The notes: a model not told the origin generated them from the letters alone. A DNA stretch of 64,000 nt from Dromiciops gliroides (GCF_019393635.1 NC_057861.1:192898026-192962025), one strand, 5' to 3'. Numbered from the stretch's first letter, positions 46,677 to 60,000 are shown. Made by a program: numbers and translations.

Positions 46677-46785
46677 CTTTGTTAGGTCCTTGTAAAGCTC
46701 TGGATACAGCAAAGCCATTTCTGGCTTCACATCCTGATCCAACACTAAGGAGAATACTGGAAACATTGTATAGATTGTTGCATAC
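46677..46785 (-). CDS. ATP9B: ATP9B coding exon C (TM6 and cytosolic TM6-TM7 loop)
   Basis: 109 bp: one base completing the split glycine codon, then 36 codons. The peptide begins [20 protein letters not shown] (TM6 and its cytosolic end) and ends [11 protein letters not shown]. The DQDV and PELY segments are typical of ATP9 proteins. Acceptor tttaag, donor AAG then gtaaaa. A sense-oriented SINE with its 5' end near 46590 lies about 86 bp past this donor. Confidence 0.95.
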
Positions 46786-47081
46786 CTTAAAAAGCAAAGA
46801 TATAAAAAATGTTAAATTTCACAAAGCAGTATATGAAATTTCAATTACATGGTTACTGAAATAAAGTTAGGGTCATAGCACAGGACATAAGCACTTTAGG
46901 CTATAATTAAGGATATGAATAAATATTGAAAAATATGTCTCATAACCCACAATATGACTCATAGGCTACCAATATACACTGACATCCTAATTCCTTTATC
47001 ATGCCATTTTTAAGCGTAGGACATCTTGCACACTAATAAAACAATGATAGATCATTGAACTTAATGAAACAATAATGATAA

Positions 47082-47352
47082 TAATAACAACAATATTTAT
47101 ATGGCATCTACCATGTTCCATGCACTGTGCTAAGCAAGTGTTTTTATACATGATTTTATTTGATCCTCACAACCACCCTGGGAGGCAAGTGCTATGATTA
47201 CCCCCATTTCATTATCCCCCATTAAGGAATTTGAGGCAAATAGAGGTAAGGTGATTTGCCCAGGGTCACACAGCTTGGGATTGTGAGGCTGGATTTGAAC
47301 TCAGGAGTCGAACTCCAGGCCCCTGTGCTCTTTCCACTGTGCCATCTAGCTG
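47082..47352 (-). repeat. MIR-type CORE-SINE, full length
   Basis: Antisense: caatatttatatggcatcta, ccatgcactgtgctaagcaa, cctcacaaccaccctgggag, gggtcacacagcttgg and tgtgccatctagctgttcc. Confidence 0.85.
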
Positions 47353-47354
47353 TT

Positions 47355-49335
47355 CCATATCTAATCATGTCATTTGATTCTGCTCCCAAACTTACAGGAG
47401 ATGAATGCCCTCTTGGGCATACTGAATATGTTTTATACGAATGTTAAGGCGTTAATATCTTTTTATAGACTTTTCTGGAAAAAGGTAAGTTTCTTATCTT
47501 GAATACTATGTTTTGATGGTGGCTTGGACACTTTTACTAACAATTTTGCTCAGGATGGCCACTATACCCTCTCTGTTTCCTGATGATTATCCTTCATTTA
47601 TTTACGTCTCTCCTTTGGAGACAGGAGGTCCAATGATTGCTATTGATTTTGCAGATCCAGCATTATGACTTACTTATTCATTTTCCTACTAACTCCCCTT
47701 GGATTGACAAAGTAACAACAGCAGCAGCAAAAGCAACAAAACTCTAGCAGATGCTTGGTCTAAGGCCACACTTTTCCTAACCATTGCTAAAAATGCTATA
47801 TGGGGTTGAAATGAAAACTATTGAAAGTGATGATAAATTTTCAAAAAATGCAGCTAGGTCTCCAATTAGTGAAAAACATGAATACTATAAAGAGGTCATA
47901 TATATTTGAATTTATTCCATTCAAAGTTATAATCATGTAAACTATTGGCTCCAGCCCAGTGGAAATATGCAGTGAGAATTTGAACATATGCTACCACTAC
48001 ACAGGATTAATTATCCACACTAATCTGGGCCTAGCTAATATCACTTTCATTTTGTTTCTATGAACTATGTTATGGAAAGTTATTCCAGTGGTCTGGTATA
48101 ATCTTGTTTCACTACATCTTTTGGTTGCTTGCTATTTTTTTCTCTAGGTAATTGTAAGTTGCTTAATAATTTATTCTAATACCTTTGCATACCACTGAAG
48201 ATAAACTTGCTGGCCTGTAGTTACATCTTTCTCTATTTCCTTTATTATTCTGTCTTATTATTATTCACAACATTTAAAGACTTCTGTCCTTTTTAGTTTT
48301 CCCAGTCTTATCTTTATACATTAGTGTGTGTGTGTTTTTTTTAATTCACAGGCTAATGTTTCAAAAACCACCAGCAAAGTTGATTTTAAAAAAGACAGTT
48401 GATTTATCATGTGGTACTTATCCCCAAGTTGTCTTACAGACTTTTGAAGAATTAAGGAGTGGTAAACTTAAAGAAAGTCAATTTTAACACTTCCCAGGCC
48501 ACAAGCTATAGAGATTATTCTAATAAAAGCACTTTGAAAACTTATATAAATGTGTTATTAGTGTTATCAGAGAGTAGGTTCCCATATTCAATCATAATTT
48601 CACTAATTTAAATAATCATGACTCCTAAATTAAGGAGTAATCACTTCTGTCTATAGTTTTCCTTTTTATTTCCCTTAAAGTTCATCATCTCTAAGATGAA
48701 AAAGGGGGCTGGGAATGATTACATTGTATATTCAGGTCTTTGGAAGAAAAGCATTACAAACACTCAAGGTATAATTAGTACTATTATGTAAAATCAGTCC
48801 TATTTTAAAAAATCTGTAATGTAATAATTATTACAGAGTTTTAAACAATGGCAAAGCACAAAAAAGAGTTAAAATGGTAGAAAACCTGTTCCTTCTTGTA
48901 ACTTAAAAGATTTTTTCCCCTTGGTTTTAAAATACTATTTGAAGTATTCCTAGAGGCAGGAGGGTACTAAAGAGACTACAGAAATTTATGTTAACTTGGA
49001 AAAAATCTACTGAAATATTTAGCCAATATATGACACCATCAATATATCATTTGTTCCTATTCTTGCATTACATTCAAGGTTTGAGATGAGGCCTTAGTAA
49101 ATTTTAAAGCAAAATTAATGAAAATGGAAATAGAAGTTGAAATGAACAGGCTTCATACCTCCAGAGCAGAAATGGGAAAAGAGGGAAGACCAAAAAAAAA
49201 AAAAAAAAAGGCTTGTTGGAATCTGGAGTGAAAAGAGTGCTATACAATTTACACAGGTCATAAGATACATGACATAGAACAGATAAATATATGTACGCAG
49301 CACATATATTCTTGGAAAAGTAAGCTCAAAAGTTG
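47355..49335. other. ATP9B intron, no recognised feature
   Basis: 2 kb of AT-rich intron. A 17-A run at 49193-49209 could be an old retroposon tail. No gene seen. Confidence 0.4.
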
Positions 49336-49339
49336 ACTG

Positions 49340-52300
49340 GATAAAACAATTCCTTAAAAAATACAATTGGCCAAATGGGGAAAAAATTAGTCAAATAGAA
49401 AAGGGGGAGTTGCAAAGGCGCACTGAAGAAAACAGTGCCTTAAAAATTAGAATTGGGCAGATGGAAACTAATGACTCCATGAGACACCAGGAATCAAACA
49501 GAATCAAAAGAATGAAAAAATAGAAGAAAATGTGAAATACCTCATTGGAAAGATAACTGACCTGGAAAATAGATCCAGGAGAGATAATTTGAGAATTATT
49601 GGACTACCTGAAAGCCATGATCAGGAAAAAAAAAGAGTCTTAGATACCACCATATTCTAGGAAATTGCCAAGGAAAACTGCCCTGATGGTGTAGAATCAG
49701 ATGATAAAATAGTCACTAAAAGAATCTACCTATCACCTCCTGAAAGAGAGGAAAACTGCAAGGAATATTGTAGCCAAATTCCAGAAGTATCAAGTGAAGG
49801 AGAAAATACTGCAAGCAGCCAGAAAGAAACAATTTAAATATCATGGAGCTACAATCAGGATTGTACAAGACCTGGCAGCTTCAACATTAAAGGATCAGAA
49901 GGCTTAGAATATGATATTCCAGAGGGCAAAGGAGCTTGGATTGCAACCAAGAATCACCCAGCAAAACTGAGAATTCTCTTTCAGGAGAAAAGATGCACAT
50001 TCAAGGTTTCCTGATGAAAAGACCAGAACTGAACAGAAAATTTGGTCTTCAAATACAAGACTCAAGAGAAGTATAAAAAGGTAAACAGGAAAAAAAAAGT
50101 TATTCAATAAGGTTAAACTGTTTACAACCCTACACAGGAAGATAATACTTATAACTTTTGAGAAATGTATCTTTATTTGGGTAGAGACATAAAGGACATA
50201 GGTATAAATTGTCTTTGATGTGATGATATAAAGAAAATTAAGGGGTGAAAAAAGGAGTGTATGAGGAGAAGAGGAAAAGGGAGGTGCAAAAAACCTATTA
50301 CAATAGAGGGGAAGAAGGGAGGGGTGAGCATTGTTTCAACCTTACTCTCATCAGATTCGGTTCAAAGAGGGAATAACATATACACTCATTTGAATGAAGA
50401 AATTTAGCTTAGCTTTTAGGGAAGTAAAAGGGTAAGGAGAAAAAGGGGGGAAACTGACAGAAGAAAGGGCAGAAACAGGGGAGGAAAGGGTAAAGAAAAG
50501 GGAGGACAGATTCAGGGAGACAGGGGTCAGAAGCAAAATGCTGGTGAGGAAGAATAGGGTGAAAAAAAGGACAAACAAAGGGGAAAAAGAGGATGGAGTT
50601 AGTAATCATAACTGTGAATGTGAATGTGAATGGGATGAACTCTCCCACAAAATGGAAGACAATAGAAGAGTGGATTAAAAACCAGAATCCTACAATATGT
50701 TGTTTACTAGAAACACATTTGAAGCAGAGAAGATACACACAGAATAAAGGTAAAAGGTTGGAGCAGAATATATTATACTTCAGCTGAAGTAAAAAAAGCA
50801 GGGGTAGCAATCCTTATCTCAGACAAAGCAAAAGCAAAAATAGATCTAATTAAAAGATAAAGAAGGAAACTACATTTTGCTAAAAGGTACCATAGACAAT
50901 GAAGTAATATCCATATTAAACATATATGCACTAAGTGGTATAGCATTCAAATTCTTAGAGAAGTTAAATTAATTATGAGGGGAAATAAGACAGCAAAACT
51001 ATATTAGTCAGGGATCTTAACCTTCCCCTCTCAGAACTAGATAAATCTAACTACAAAATAAATAAGAAAGAAGTTAAAGAGGTGAATAGAATTTTAGAAA
51101 AGTTAGATATGATAGACCTCTGGAGAAAATTGAATGGGGTTAGAAAGGAATATACCTTTTTCTCAGCAGTACATGGCACGCACACAAAAACTGACCATGT
51201 ATTAGGGCATAAGAGTTTCACAGTCAAATGCAGAAAGGCAGAAATAGTAAATGTATCCTTTTCAGATCATGATGCAATAAAAATTATATGTAATAAAGAG
51301 CCATGGAAAGATAGACAGGAAATTAATTGGAAACTAAATAATCTCATTCTAAAATCAGATCTCAACAACTGGAAAACTATCACTTGCTCATGGATAGGCC
51401 TAATAGAACTAATACAATAAAAATGACAATTCTATCTAAATTAATTTACTTATTCAGTGCCATGACAATCAGACTACCTAAAATTATTTTATAGAGCTAG
51501 AAAAAATAATAACAAAGCTCATCTGGAAGAACAAAAAGTCAAGAATATCAAGAAAACTAATGAAAAAAAATGCACAGGAAAATGGGCTAGCCATACCAAA
51601 TCTGAAGCTAATACTATAAAGCAGCAGTCATTAAAACTATTTGGGACTGGCTAAGAAATAGAGTGGTAGATCAATGGAACAGGTTAGGCACAGGAAACAC
51701 AGCAATAAATTAGACTTTAGTAATCTACTGTTTGATAAACCCAAAGATTCCAGCCTCCAGGATAAGAACTCACTATTTGACAAAAATTGCTGGGAAAACT
51801 GGAAGACAGTATGGCAGAAACTAGGTATAGGCCAACATCTTACACAGTACACCGAAATAAGGTCAAATTGGGTATTTGATTTAGACATAAAGGGTGATAT
51901 CATAAATTAAGAAAGGGAGGAATAGTTTACCTCTCAGATCTATTAAGAGAATTTATGAAAAAACAAGAGATAAAGAATATTATGAAATGCAAAATGGATG
52001 ATTTTGATTACATTAAATTAAAAAGTTTTTGTAGAAACAGAAGCAATGCTCCAAAATTAGAAGGGAAGCAGAAAGTTGGAAAACAAATTTTATAGACAGT
52101 ATTTCTGATAAAGGCCTCATTTCTAAAATATATAGGGAAACAAACCAAATTTATAAGAATACAAGTCATTCCCCAATTGAGAAATGGTCAAAGGCTATGA
52201 ACAGGCAGTTTTCTGATGAAGAAATCAAAGCTATTGCCCACGAAAAAATGCTCTAAATCACTACTAATTAGAGAAATACAAATTAAAACAACTCTGTGGT

Positions 52301-53170
52301 ATTACCTCACACCTATCAGATTGGCTAATATGACAAAAAAATAAAAATAATAAATGTTAGAGAAGCTGTGGAAAAATTGGAACACTAATGCATTGTTGGT
52401 GGAGCTGTGAATTTATCCAACCATTCTGGAGAGCAAGTTGGAACTATGTTCAAAGGGTTATAAAACTGCATACCCTTTGACCCAGCGATACCACTATTAG
52501 GTCTTTATCCCAAAAAGATCATGGAAAAGGGAAAAGGACCCACATTTACAAAAATATTTATAGCTACTTTTTTTGTGGTGGCAAAGAATTGGAAATTGAT
52601 GATATCCCCATCAATTGGGGAATGGCTGAACAAGTTGTGGTATATGAATGTAATGGAATACTATTGTGTTGTAAGAAACGATGAGCAGGTAGATTTAAGA
52701 AAAACCTGGAAAGACTTACATGAACTGATGCTCAGTGTGATGACCAGAACCAGAACATTCTACATAATATCAACAACATTGTGTGATAATCAACTGTGAA
52801 AGACCTAACTCTTCTCAGCAATACAATGACCCAAGATAATTCCAAAAGACTCAAGATGGAAAATGTTCTCCATATCCAGAAAAAGGAACTGGAATCTGGA
52901 TGCAGATTGAACCATACTGTTTCTACTTTTTTTGATTTTGATTTTTCTTTTTTGAGGTTTTCCCCTTTTGTTCTGATTCTTCTTTTACAGCATGACTAAT
53001 ACAGAAATATGTTTAATGTGATCATACATATATAACCTATATCAGATTGCTTGCTGTCCTGGGGAAGGGGGAGGGAGGAGAAAAATTTGGAACTAGAAAT
53101 CTTATGGAAACAAATGTTGAGAACTATCTCTGTATGTAACTGGAAAATAATAAAATGCTTTTATGATAAA
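49340..53170 (+). mobile_element. L1 LINE with internal deletion of the RT region
   Basis: ORF1 remains at about 49360-50070 (LENRSRRDNLRIIGLPESH, then SPPERERKTARNIVAKFQKY across shifts). ORF2 starts at 50593 (MELVIITVNVNVNGMNSPTK); the endonuclease shows NVNG, LETH, DHVLGHK and SDHDAIK up to 51420. At 51420-51425 the sequence jumps to KLIYLFSAMTIRLPK, close to the C-terminal third, so about 600 codons including the RT domain are missing. ORF2 C-terminal parts follow (NKLWYMNVMEYYCVVRNDEQ at 52630), then a 3' UTR and aaaataataaaatgc. Many stops and shifts; not active. Confidence 0.9.
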
Positions 53171-53409
53171 AATTTTTTAAACCAATACTTATCCTAAAGA
53201 TTGGTGCTTGAAGATTAAATTTGATTGGAGGGGTTGGACCTCAAGCAGGAGTCTTGGATTAGGGCCAAAGTTTACAACAAAGCAAGACTCTAACTACAAC
53301 AAACTTCTCTCAGTTGCCCAGAATCTTGCTCTACAGGACTTCTACATGAAATGAAGCTAAACATGAAACAAGATACCAAATAGGAGAAATTGTCAGCCCA
53401 ACACAAGTC

Positions 53410-53572
53410 TCTTCTTCTTCTTCTTCTTCTGGCAGGGCAATGAGGGTTAAGTGGCTTGCCCAGAGTCACACAGCTAGTAAGTGTCAAGTGTCTGAGGCTA
53501 GATTTGAACTCAGGTCTTCCTGAATCTGGGGCTGGTGCTTTATCTACTACACCACCTATCTGCCCCCTGTCC
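53410..53572 (-). repeat. WSINE1-like SINE with (CTT)n tail
   Basis: Antisense; tail is (CTT)n at 53410-53431 instead of poly(T). Confidence 0.9.
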
Positions 53573-53753
53573 AGTTTCTTAATATTAAAACCCCTTGATA
53601 TCATGTCCTACGCTCTGCTCTATTCCTCCAGTATTATAAAGAGCCTATGTACCTCGGGTTGAATCCCCTTCCATCTTTCCTAACAGATTACATCCTCAAT
53701 CATTCACCTTCTCTCTAATCTTCAACCTCTAACTATCAACTGCCATCAATGAT

Positions 53754-53995
53754 AACAAGAAGCTAATATTTATGGTACTGTGTACCAGGTGCTGTACTAA
53801 ACGATTTGTTATTATCATGTCATTTAATTCTCACAACAACCCTGGAAGGTAAGTGCTATATATTATCCCCATTTTATAAATGAGGAAACTGAAGCAGACA
53901 GAGGTTAAGTGATTTGCCCAGGGATACATATCTGATAACTATCTGAGATTTGAATTCAGGTCTTTTTCACTGCAGGCTGAGTGCTCTACCCAAGT
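53754..53995 (-). repeat. MIR-type CORE-SINE
   Basis: Antisense: agctaatatttatggtactg, taccaggtgctgtactaaac, tcacaacaaccctggaaggt and gaggttaagtgatttgccca. It lies within L2-like C/T-rich sequence (53580-54200). Confidence 0.8.
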
Positions 53996-54240
53996 CTCCT
54001 CCATCCTTAAAACAGTCTTTGTTAGAGCTTACCATTCTCTTTAGATAGCATTCTACACCTCTCCTTCCTCTCAGTTTAGCTCCTTTCAATAAACAAACTA
54101 TTTACAAGGCTGCTGCCATCATCTCCATTTCCTCTCCTCTCACTCAGTCAGTCCTTTGTAACTTTGCTTCTGACCTTAACATTCAACTGGAACTGCTCTC
54201 TCCAAAGGTACCAACAATCTTTTAAAAAATGTCTTTATGG

Positions 54241-54377
54241 GGGCAGCTAGATGGCGCAGTGGATAAAGCACCAGCCCTGGATTCAGGAGGACCTGAGTTC
54301 AAATCCGGTCTCAGACACTTGACACTGACTAGCTGTGTGATCCTGGGCAACTCACTTAACCCTCATTGCCCCGTAAA
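54241..54377 (+). repeat. WSINE1-like SINE
   Basis: Sense; flanks aaaaaatgtctttatgg and aaaaaaagtctttattg form the duplication. Confidence 0.9.
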
Positions 54378-56385
54378 AAAAAAAAAAAGTCTTTATTGAT
54401 TTTGTTTGTTGTTTTACATCATCATTTCCTGTAGCATCACTCCTTCCTCTTCCAAAGAGTTATAAGACAAATAGCATTTTTAAAGACAGAGAAAAAAAGA
54501 AAAAATAAACATCACTGATTATTACATAAAAAAATCTGAAAATATGTAACATACAACACTTATGGACAACCTACCTCTACAAAGGGGTAGTTTATGAGTA
54601 ACTTCTCATAGCTATTCTTTCATGCTTGTTCTTGATAATTCTGCAATATTCACTTTTGAATTCATCTTGGTGGTTGTATCTTCCATTTACATTGTTAAAA
54701 TCATTGTGTATATTGTTTTCTTGGCTCTGATTACTTTGCTCTGTAACAGTTCATGTAGATCCTCCATACTTTTCTGTACTTATTACATTATTTTTTGTAG
54801 CATAGTAACATTCCATTCCATTCCTGTATCATGATTTAACTGACCAATTGATGGGCATCTATTTTATTTCCTATTCTTTGCTATCACAAAAAGTGGTGTT
54901 AAAAATATTTTCGTGTATATGGGGGTCTTCTTATTGATGGTTTCCTTGTGGTAAAAGCCCAGTAATGGAGTCTCTGAGTCAAAAAGTATGCACATTTTAG
55001 TTACTTTATCTGAATAATTCTAAACTGCTTTGAAAATAATTGTATTGACTCATATCTCCACTGGCAATCTACTAGTGTGCTTATCTTTCCACAACCCTTC
55101 CAACATTGAATATTACCATATATGTATTGTTTTTATCTCTGCTACTTATCAGGGCATGAACTGAATTCTCTGGGTTGTTTTGATTTACATTTTCTAAAAT
55201 TATTAGTGATCTGGCATATTCTTTCACATGGTTGGCTAATAGTTTGCAATTCTTATTCTGAAAACTATTCGCACCCTTTAACCACTTATCTATCTGGGAA
55301 TGGTTTTATACACACACACACATACATACACACATATCTCTATCTATGTATATATGTACACACATCTATATATGGGCATATATAGACATATGCTGTTCTT
55401 ATATTTTGGATAAAAATTCTTATCAGAGGAACTTGATATAAAGATTTTTTTTCCACCCATTTATCCACCTCTTTTCTTATCATAGGTACCTTTTGTGCAG
55501 AAGCTTTTCAGTTTCATGTAATCAAAGTTGTCTACTTTATCTTTTGTAACTGCCTCTATCCTTTGGGTAAGAATACATCTACCCAGAGTTTTGAGCACTA
55601 TATGATCTGCTTCTCTTTTAATTTTTTATAGTATATTTTTAAATATTAAGGTTAAGAATCCATTTAGAATGTATTGTGGAATACAGTCTAAGCTGTTAAT
55701 ATAAGCTTAATTTCTACTAGATTACTTTCCAGGTTTCCCAGAATTTTTTTTCTTAATCAAAAAGGGAGTTCTCTCCTAAGTAATTTGTGGTTTCTGGGTT
55801 ACTGCATTTCATTGTTTCTGATTCTCCCTTGTCTAGTCTGTTACACTGATGTACCTTTTAATTTTTTATACAACACTAGATAGTTTTAATGACTGCTGAT
55901 TTGTAATATATTTTGAAGTCTGAAAGAGCTATTTCATTCTTACCTCCTTTCATTATTCCCCTAGATATTCTAGATTTTTCATTTTTCCATATGAATTTTG
56001 TTATTTTTATATTGAATTCTACAAAATGTCACTTTAATAATGTGACTGATAAAGTATAAAAAGTATAAATAAACTTTGGTAGTATTATTATTATTATCAT
56101 TTTTATTATATTGGCATGGCCTAGCCAGGAACAATGAATATTGCTCCAGCTATTTAAGGCTATTATTTATATCTTTAAGGAGCACTTTGCAAATAATCTA
56201 TACAAGTATTTTGTGTGCTTTTGCAGATTGAACTCTAGATACTTTATGCATTTTATAGTTAGTTAAATGGAATTTGATTTCTTGGATATATCTTAGATTT
56301 TGCTATTATTATTAAGAAATGCAATTGATTTTTGAAGGTTTATTTCATAGACTGCAGTCTTGATGAAGCTGTTGTCTCATTTAGT

Positions 56386-56943
56386 GTCTGATGATTCCTT
56401 AGTGAGAGGGACATAGGGAGATGACCCTCCACTGAGATGGAAAGTGCCCCCCTACCTTCGGCCTAGTGATCTGATCTCAAAGTCTTAAAGCCCCTTAGAG
56501 CCCCCTATTTCTCTCTCTCTCTCTGTTTTTTCTCTAGAGAGAGGCAATAATGGGAAGCTACTATCCCCCTTCCTAAATATAGCCATATCAACTTAAAAAT
56601 TGCTTCATAGAGTCTGCACGGAGACATTATGTAGACATGATACATTGTTGCAGAAACAGAAAATTTTACAAAATAATCTAACAACCCAGGAGAGACTTAT
56701 TGCTGAACATTCCAGGAGAATGATTTATTGCTGAACCCAATTACCGCATTTTGCTCAAATTAGATGTCTGTAAAGAGTATAAAAAGTGCTTGGTTTCTTA
56801 ATCCCAGTGTGTCACACCTCCTGGTTGTCCCAGTGAGTGTGGTGCACCTTTCTTTCGAAAGAAATAAAATCAATGCTTTGGCCTCCTTTCTCCTCGAGTC
56901 TCTATTTACAGGGGTCAGTGGGTGTACTTCCCACCCCACTCAC
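56386..56943 (+). mobile_element. Solo-LTR-like fossil inside L1
   Basis: About 560 bp starting tgtctgatga, with a TATA-like box (agtataaaaagtgc, near 56777), a late AATAAA (gaaataaaatcaatgc, near 56863) and an ending near ccaccccactca. L1 sequence flanks both sides. Exact ends and target duplication are unresolved; no internal region. Degraded. Confidence 0.6.
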
Positions 56944-57097
56944 TAGGATTTTCTAAGTATCATCAACAAATCAGGATAGTATTAGCTCTTCTTTACACAT
57001 CATTATGTCTTTTATTTCCATCTCTTGTCCTATGGCTAGAAATGCTGGCATTTTCAGAACCATATGAGAAAAGAATGAGGAAAGAAAGCATCCTTTC

Positions 57098-57233
57098 GGG
57101 GGCAGCTAGGTGGCGCAGTGGATAAAGCACCAGCCCTGGATTCAGGAGTACCTGAGTTCAAATCCGGCTTCATACACTTGACACCTACTAGCTGTGTGAC
57201 CCTGGGCAAGTCACTTAACCCCCATTGCCCCGC

Positions 57234-57260
<27 letters not shown>
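57098..57260 (+). repeat. WSINE1-like SINE
   Basis: Sense; perfect 17-bp duplication aaagaaagcatcctttc at 57081-57097 and 57261-57277. Probably one of the youngest inserts here. Confidence 0.95.
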
Positions 57261-57264
<4 letters not shown>

Positions 57265-57869
57265 AAAGCATCCTTTCTTTTCTGGTTTCTTCTGGTTTTG
57301 TTGTCATTTCACCTTATTTATTTTATTTTTCAAAATTAAGATTTTTCTCCCCTCTTCCACTGTAAACACAGTAGTATGTCTCTTATTCCAACATATTCTA
57401 CTTTAAGGCAACTTTATACACTGACTCTCTTCCTTTCACAGTCAAACTCTCCTGCCCCCTCTATTTGTTGACTCTTTCCTTAGTTTTGTAGTTTTCTTAA
57501 CTTATGACTTCCTTTTTCTTGCTTGCTTTTATCTAGTCATTTCATTCTTCATCTCTCAGTTAAGTAAGTAGTCAAGTAAACTTTTTTTTCTCCTCTTCAA
57601 CTTATTTTGTTCATTAGTATTTCAAATTTAATATTCTATGTCTTTAAAAAAAGGGATTTCTTTGGCCCATTTTCATTATTTATCTTTTCTTACTATTCTA
57701 GATTTTTTGATTCATGGCCCTTATATACTTAGTCCTTTATTCTCTATGGTGTTCATAGAATTAAAACTTTTGAGGTACCTATTTTGGGCTCTCTCTTCTA
57801 AATACATTCTGTTATTGCCTTGTAAATCTTTTCCCTTGGTTCCACCACCCTTTTGTTGTGCCTCATTTT

Positions 57870-58436
57870 AGAAAAATACCAATTCCTGTGGGTGATACAG
57901 AGAATACTGTCCCATGATAGGAACCTTTCTATACCCTTCAGTTCCTTACTGAACTCTGCCTTCTTTTTGGTTATTTAAAAAAAAATCCCCTCCCTGGTTT
58001 CTTGCCCTCCCATTCTTCTGGGTGTAATTTATTTCTAGTAGCTCTGATTCCCCTTCTCCTGAAGCAGATGAATGGTCTCTTTAAGCATCAATTCTTTACA
58101 AATTATTTTCTCTGAAGTGTCTCTATCTCTGTTTACAGAATGTCTTTCTTCTCTCATGGGGATATTCATCAGTAGTATCCCCTTCCCACTGTTGAAACAA
58201 GATTTCTTACTTTCTTTCCATCCTCCTCAGCTCCTAAAGTTTTTTCCTAAAGCGTAGGTCTGACCATCTTTCCCCCCTGCCCCCCAATTCATTAAACTCC
58301 ATTGGTCCCCTATCATCTCCAGGAACCAAGATCTTCTGTTTGGCATTCAAAGGCTTTCATAACCTAGCTTCTTCCCACCTTTCTAGTCTTCTTACACCTT
58401 ATTCCCCACCAAGTAAACTTTGATTCAGTGACACTT
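57870..58436 (+). mobile_element. L2-type LINE fragment
   Basis: Reads ttcattaaactccattggtc, ccctatcatctccaggaacc, tgtttggcattcaaaggctt and tctagtcttcttacacctta, the L2-type pattern. The part before 58060 is assigned weakly. Confidence 0.6.
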
Positions 58437-58451
58437 CTTTAATTCAGTCTT

Positions 58452-58622
58452 TTTTTTTTTTTTTAATAATTTTTTTTTTTTTTTTTTTGCAGGCAATGGG
58501 GGTAAAGTGACTTGCCCACGGTCACACAGCTAGTAAGTGTCAAGTGTCTGAGGCCGAACTTGAACTCAGGTACTCCTGAATCCAGGGCTGGGGCTTATCC
58601 ACTGCGCCATCTAGCTGCCCCC
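58452..58622 (-). repeat. WSINE1-like SINE
   Basis: Antisense with a two-part T tail; perfect 15-bp duplication ctttaattcagtctt at 58437-58451 and 58623-58637. Inserted in L2-type sequence. Confidence 0.94.
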
Positions 58623-58944
58623 CTTTAATTCAGTCTTACAAAAATCACTGATTCTCCTGTGGAGGGATATTGTTTTTCAGGCCTCCCCATCACACCTATT
58701 CGATTTCTGTTTTTACTTTTGCTTCCTCAAGTAAATTTGGAATGGAATTTCTTAATGGTTTCTCTGTTATTTTGTGTTGTCCTTGACTGCTATATTTGTC
58801 TTTCTTGTGTATCTGTTGTCTAGGTGTGAAAGGCAATTTTCTTTTTTGGAATCCTTTGCCACCATTCCACCCCCTTTTAATTGACAGCCCATATTTTTTT
58901 TTTTTTATTAATAGTTAGGCTCAAAAAAAAAAAAAAGTTAGGCT

Positions 58945-59076
58945 CAGGGGACAGCTAGGGTGGCATAGTGGATAAAGCACCAGCCTTGGATTCAGGAGGA
59001 CCTGAGTTAAAATCCAGACTCAGACACTTACTAGCTGTGTGACCCTGGGCAAGTCACTTAACCCCCTCAAAAAAAA
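58945..59076 (+). repeat. WSINE1-like SINE at a thrice-repeated target
   Basis: Sense copy lacking the cacttgacactt segment. agttaggctc occurs at 58912-58921 and 58935-58944, and agttaggctt at 59077-59086; the first two copies are separated only by a run of 13 A. Confidence 0.88.
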
Positions 59077-59089
59077 AGTTAGGCTTGGT

Positions 59090-60000
59090 ATTATATGTAT
59101 TATATGTCACCTCGGGTGGCATCTCAGCTCCTTTGCTCTTTGGAACACATTTTATTCCCTCTTATGGTTTTTGGTGGGTACAGAATATTTTGTGTTCAAA
59201 TTATCTTTTCTTTACATTAAAATATCTTTCCCCTTGTCACTTGCAGAATTTATCAGAGGAATTGTTAAATTTAATCACCTTGTGTATTAAAGTTGCTGGT
59301 GATCTGTGGATTTTTTAAAATTGGTATTTTGTTTTCTGTGAAGTTTTTTTGTATTATTTTCTGCGCTATGTTGTTCAGGCTTTTTGATTGGACAAGTTCT
59401 TCTGGAAGACCTCTAATTATTAAATGGTCTCTATACATCTTGTCTTTGTGATCCATATATTTTGAATATGTATGAAGAACATGTTCTCTTTCAACATTAT
59501 TCCTTTTTCACTTCTCTTCTTTCAGATTCTCCTTTACTTATATGAGGGTGCATTCTCAGTTATTTGTTTCTTTGTTTAGACTTGTCAGGATTGACTAAAA
59601 TTTCTCTATTCTGATAATTACTTTTCCTCTGTAGGCCATAAATTCTGCCTTCACAATTCTTATTTCTCTTTTAAACCATTCAAGAACATATTATTTTGGT
59701 TTCACATTCTCATGGAAATCCAAAGGGTCCTTTGCCTCAATCAGATGTTGATTTAGTCATGTAATATTTATTAATTTTCGCCTGGACTCTTTTACCTAAT
59801 CTGGAGGCCATATTCTCTTCTTATATGAATATCTTTCCTGTTGGTTTATCTACTGATGCTCAAATTATTTAATTTAATTTTCTTCCTCTTGTAAACTTTA
59901 GTCATTTCAGTCTTTTCCTTCCCTTATCACTAACTTTCTGACTCCCTCCCCCCTTTGCTGACACTTTTCTTGGGTAGGAACCTTAAACCTGCTTCAGCCA
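59090..60000 (-). mobile_element. L1 ORF1 fragment, antisense
   Basis: The open frame 59271-59456 reads DHLIIRGLPEELVQSKSLN, an ORF1 RRM-like motif (xNLxIxGLPE). Nearby DNA (cagctcctttgctctttgga) matches the complement of the ORF1 end at 49930 of the other L1. A different, older lineage than 49340-53170. Confidence 0.65.

Larger units (their letters stand above)
54390..57700 (-). mobile_element. Old L1, antisense, with LTR and SINE inserts
   Basis: Antisense L1 features in order: accaattgatgggcatctat, tttgatttacattttctaaa, ttattagtgatctgg, tttgtgcagaagcttttcag (55493), tcatttttccatatgaattt and, after the insert, aggattttctaagtatcatc. Interrupted at 56386-56943 and 57098-57260. The end beyond 57300 is unclear. 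Confidence 0.7.

Noticed and set aside
46677-46785. Minus-strand open frame 46579-46797 starting [14 protein letters not shown]
   Set aside because: It reads the ATP9B exon C region in the wrong frame; the true frame begins [11 protein letters not shown].
50409-50810. 133-codon minus-strand open frame
   Set aside because: Shadow of purine-rich L1 DNA and the start of L1 ORF2 on the plus strand.
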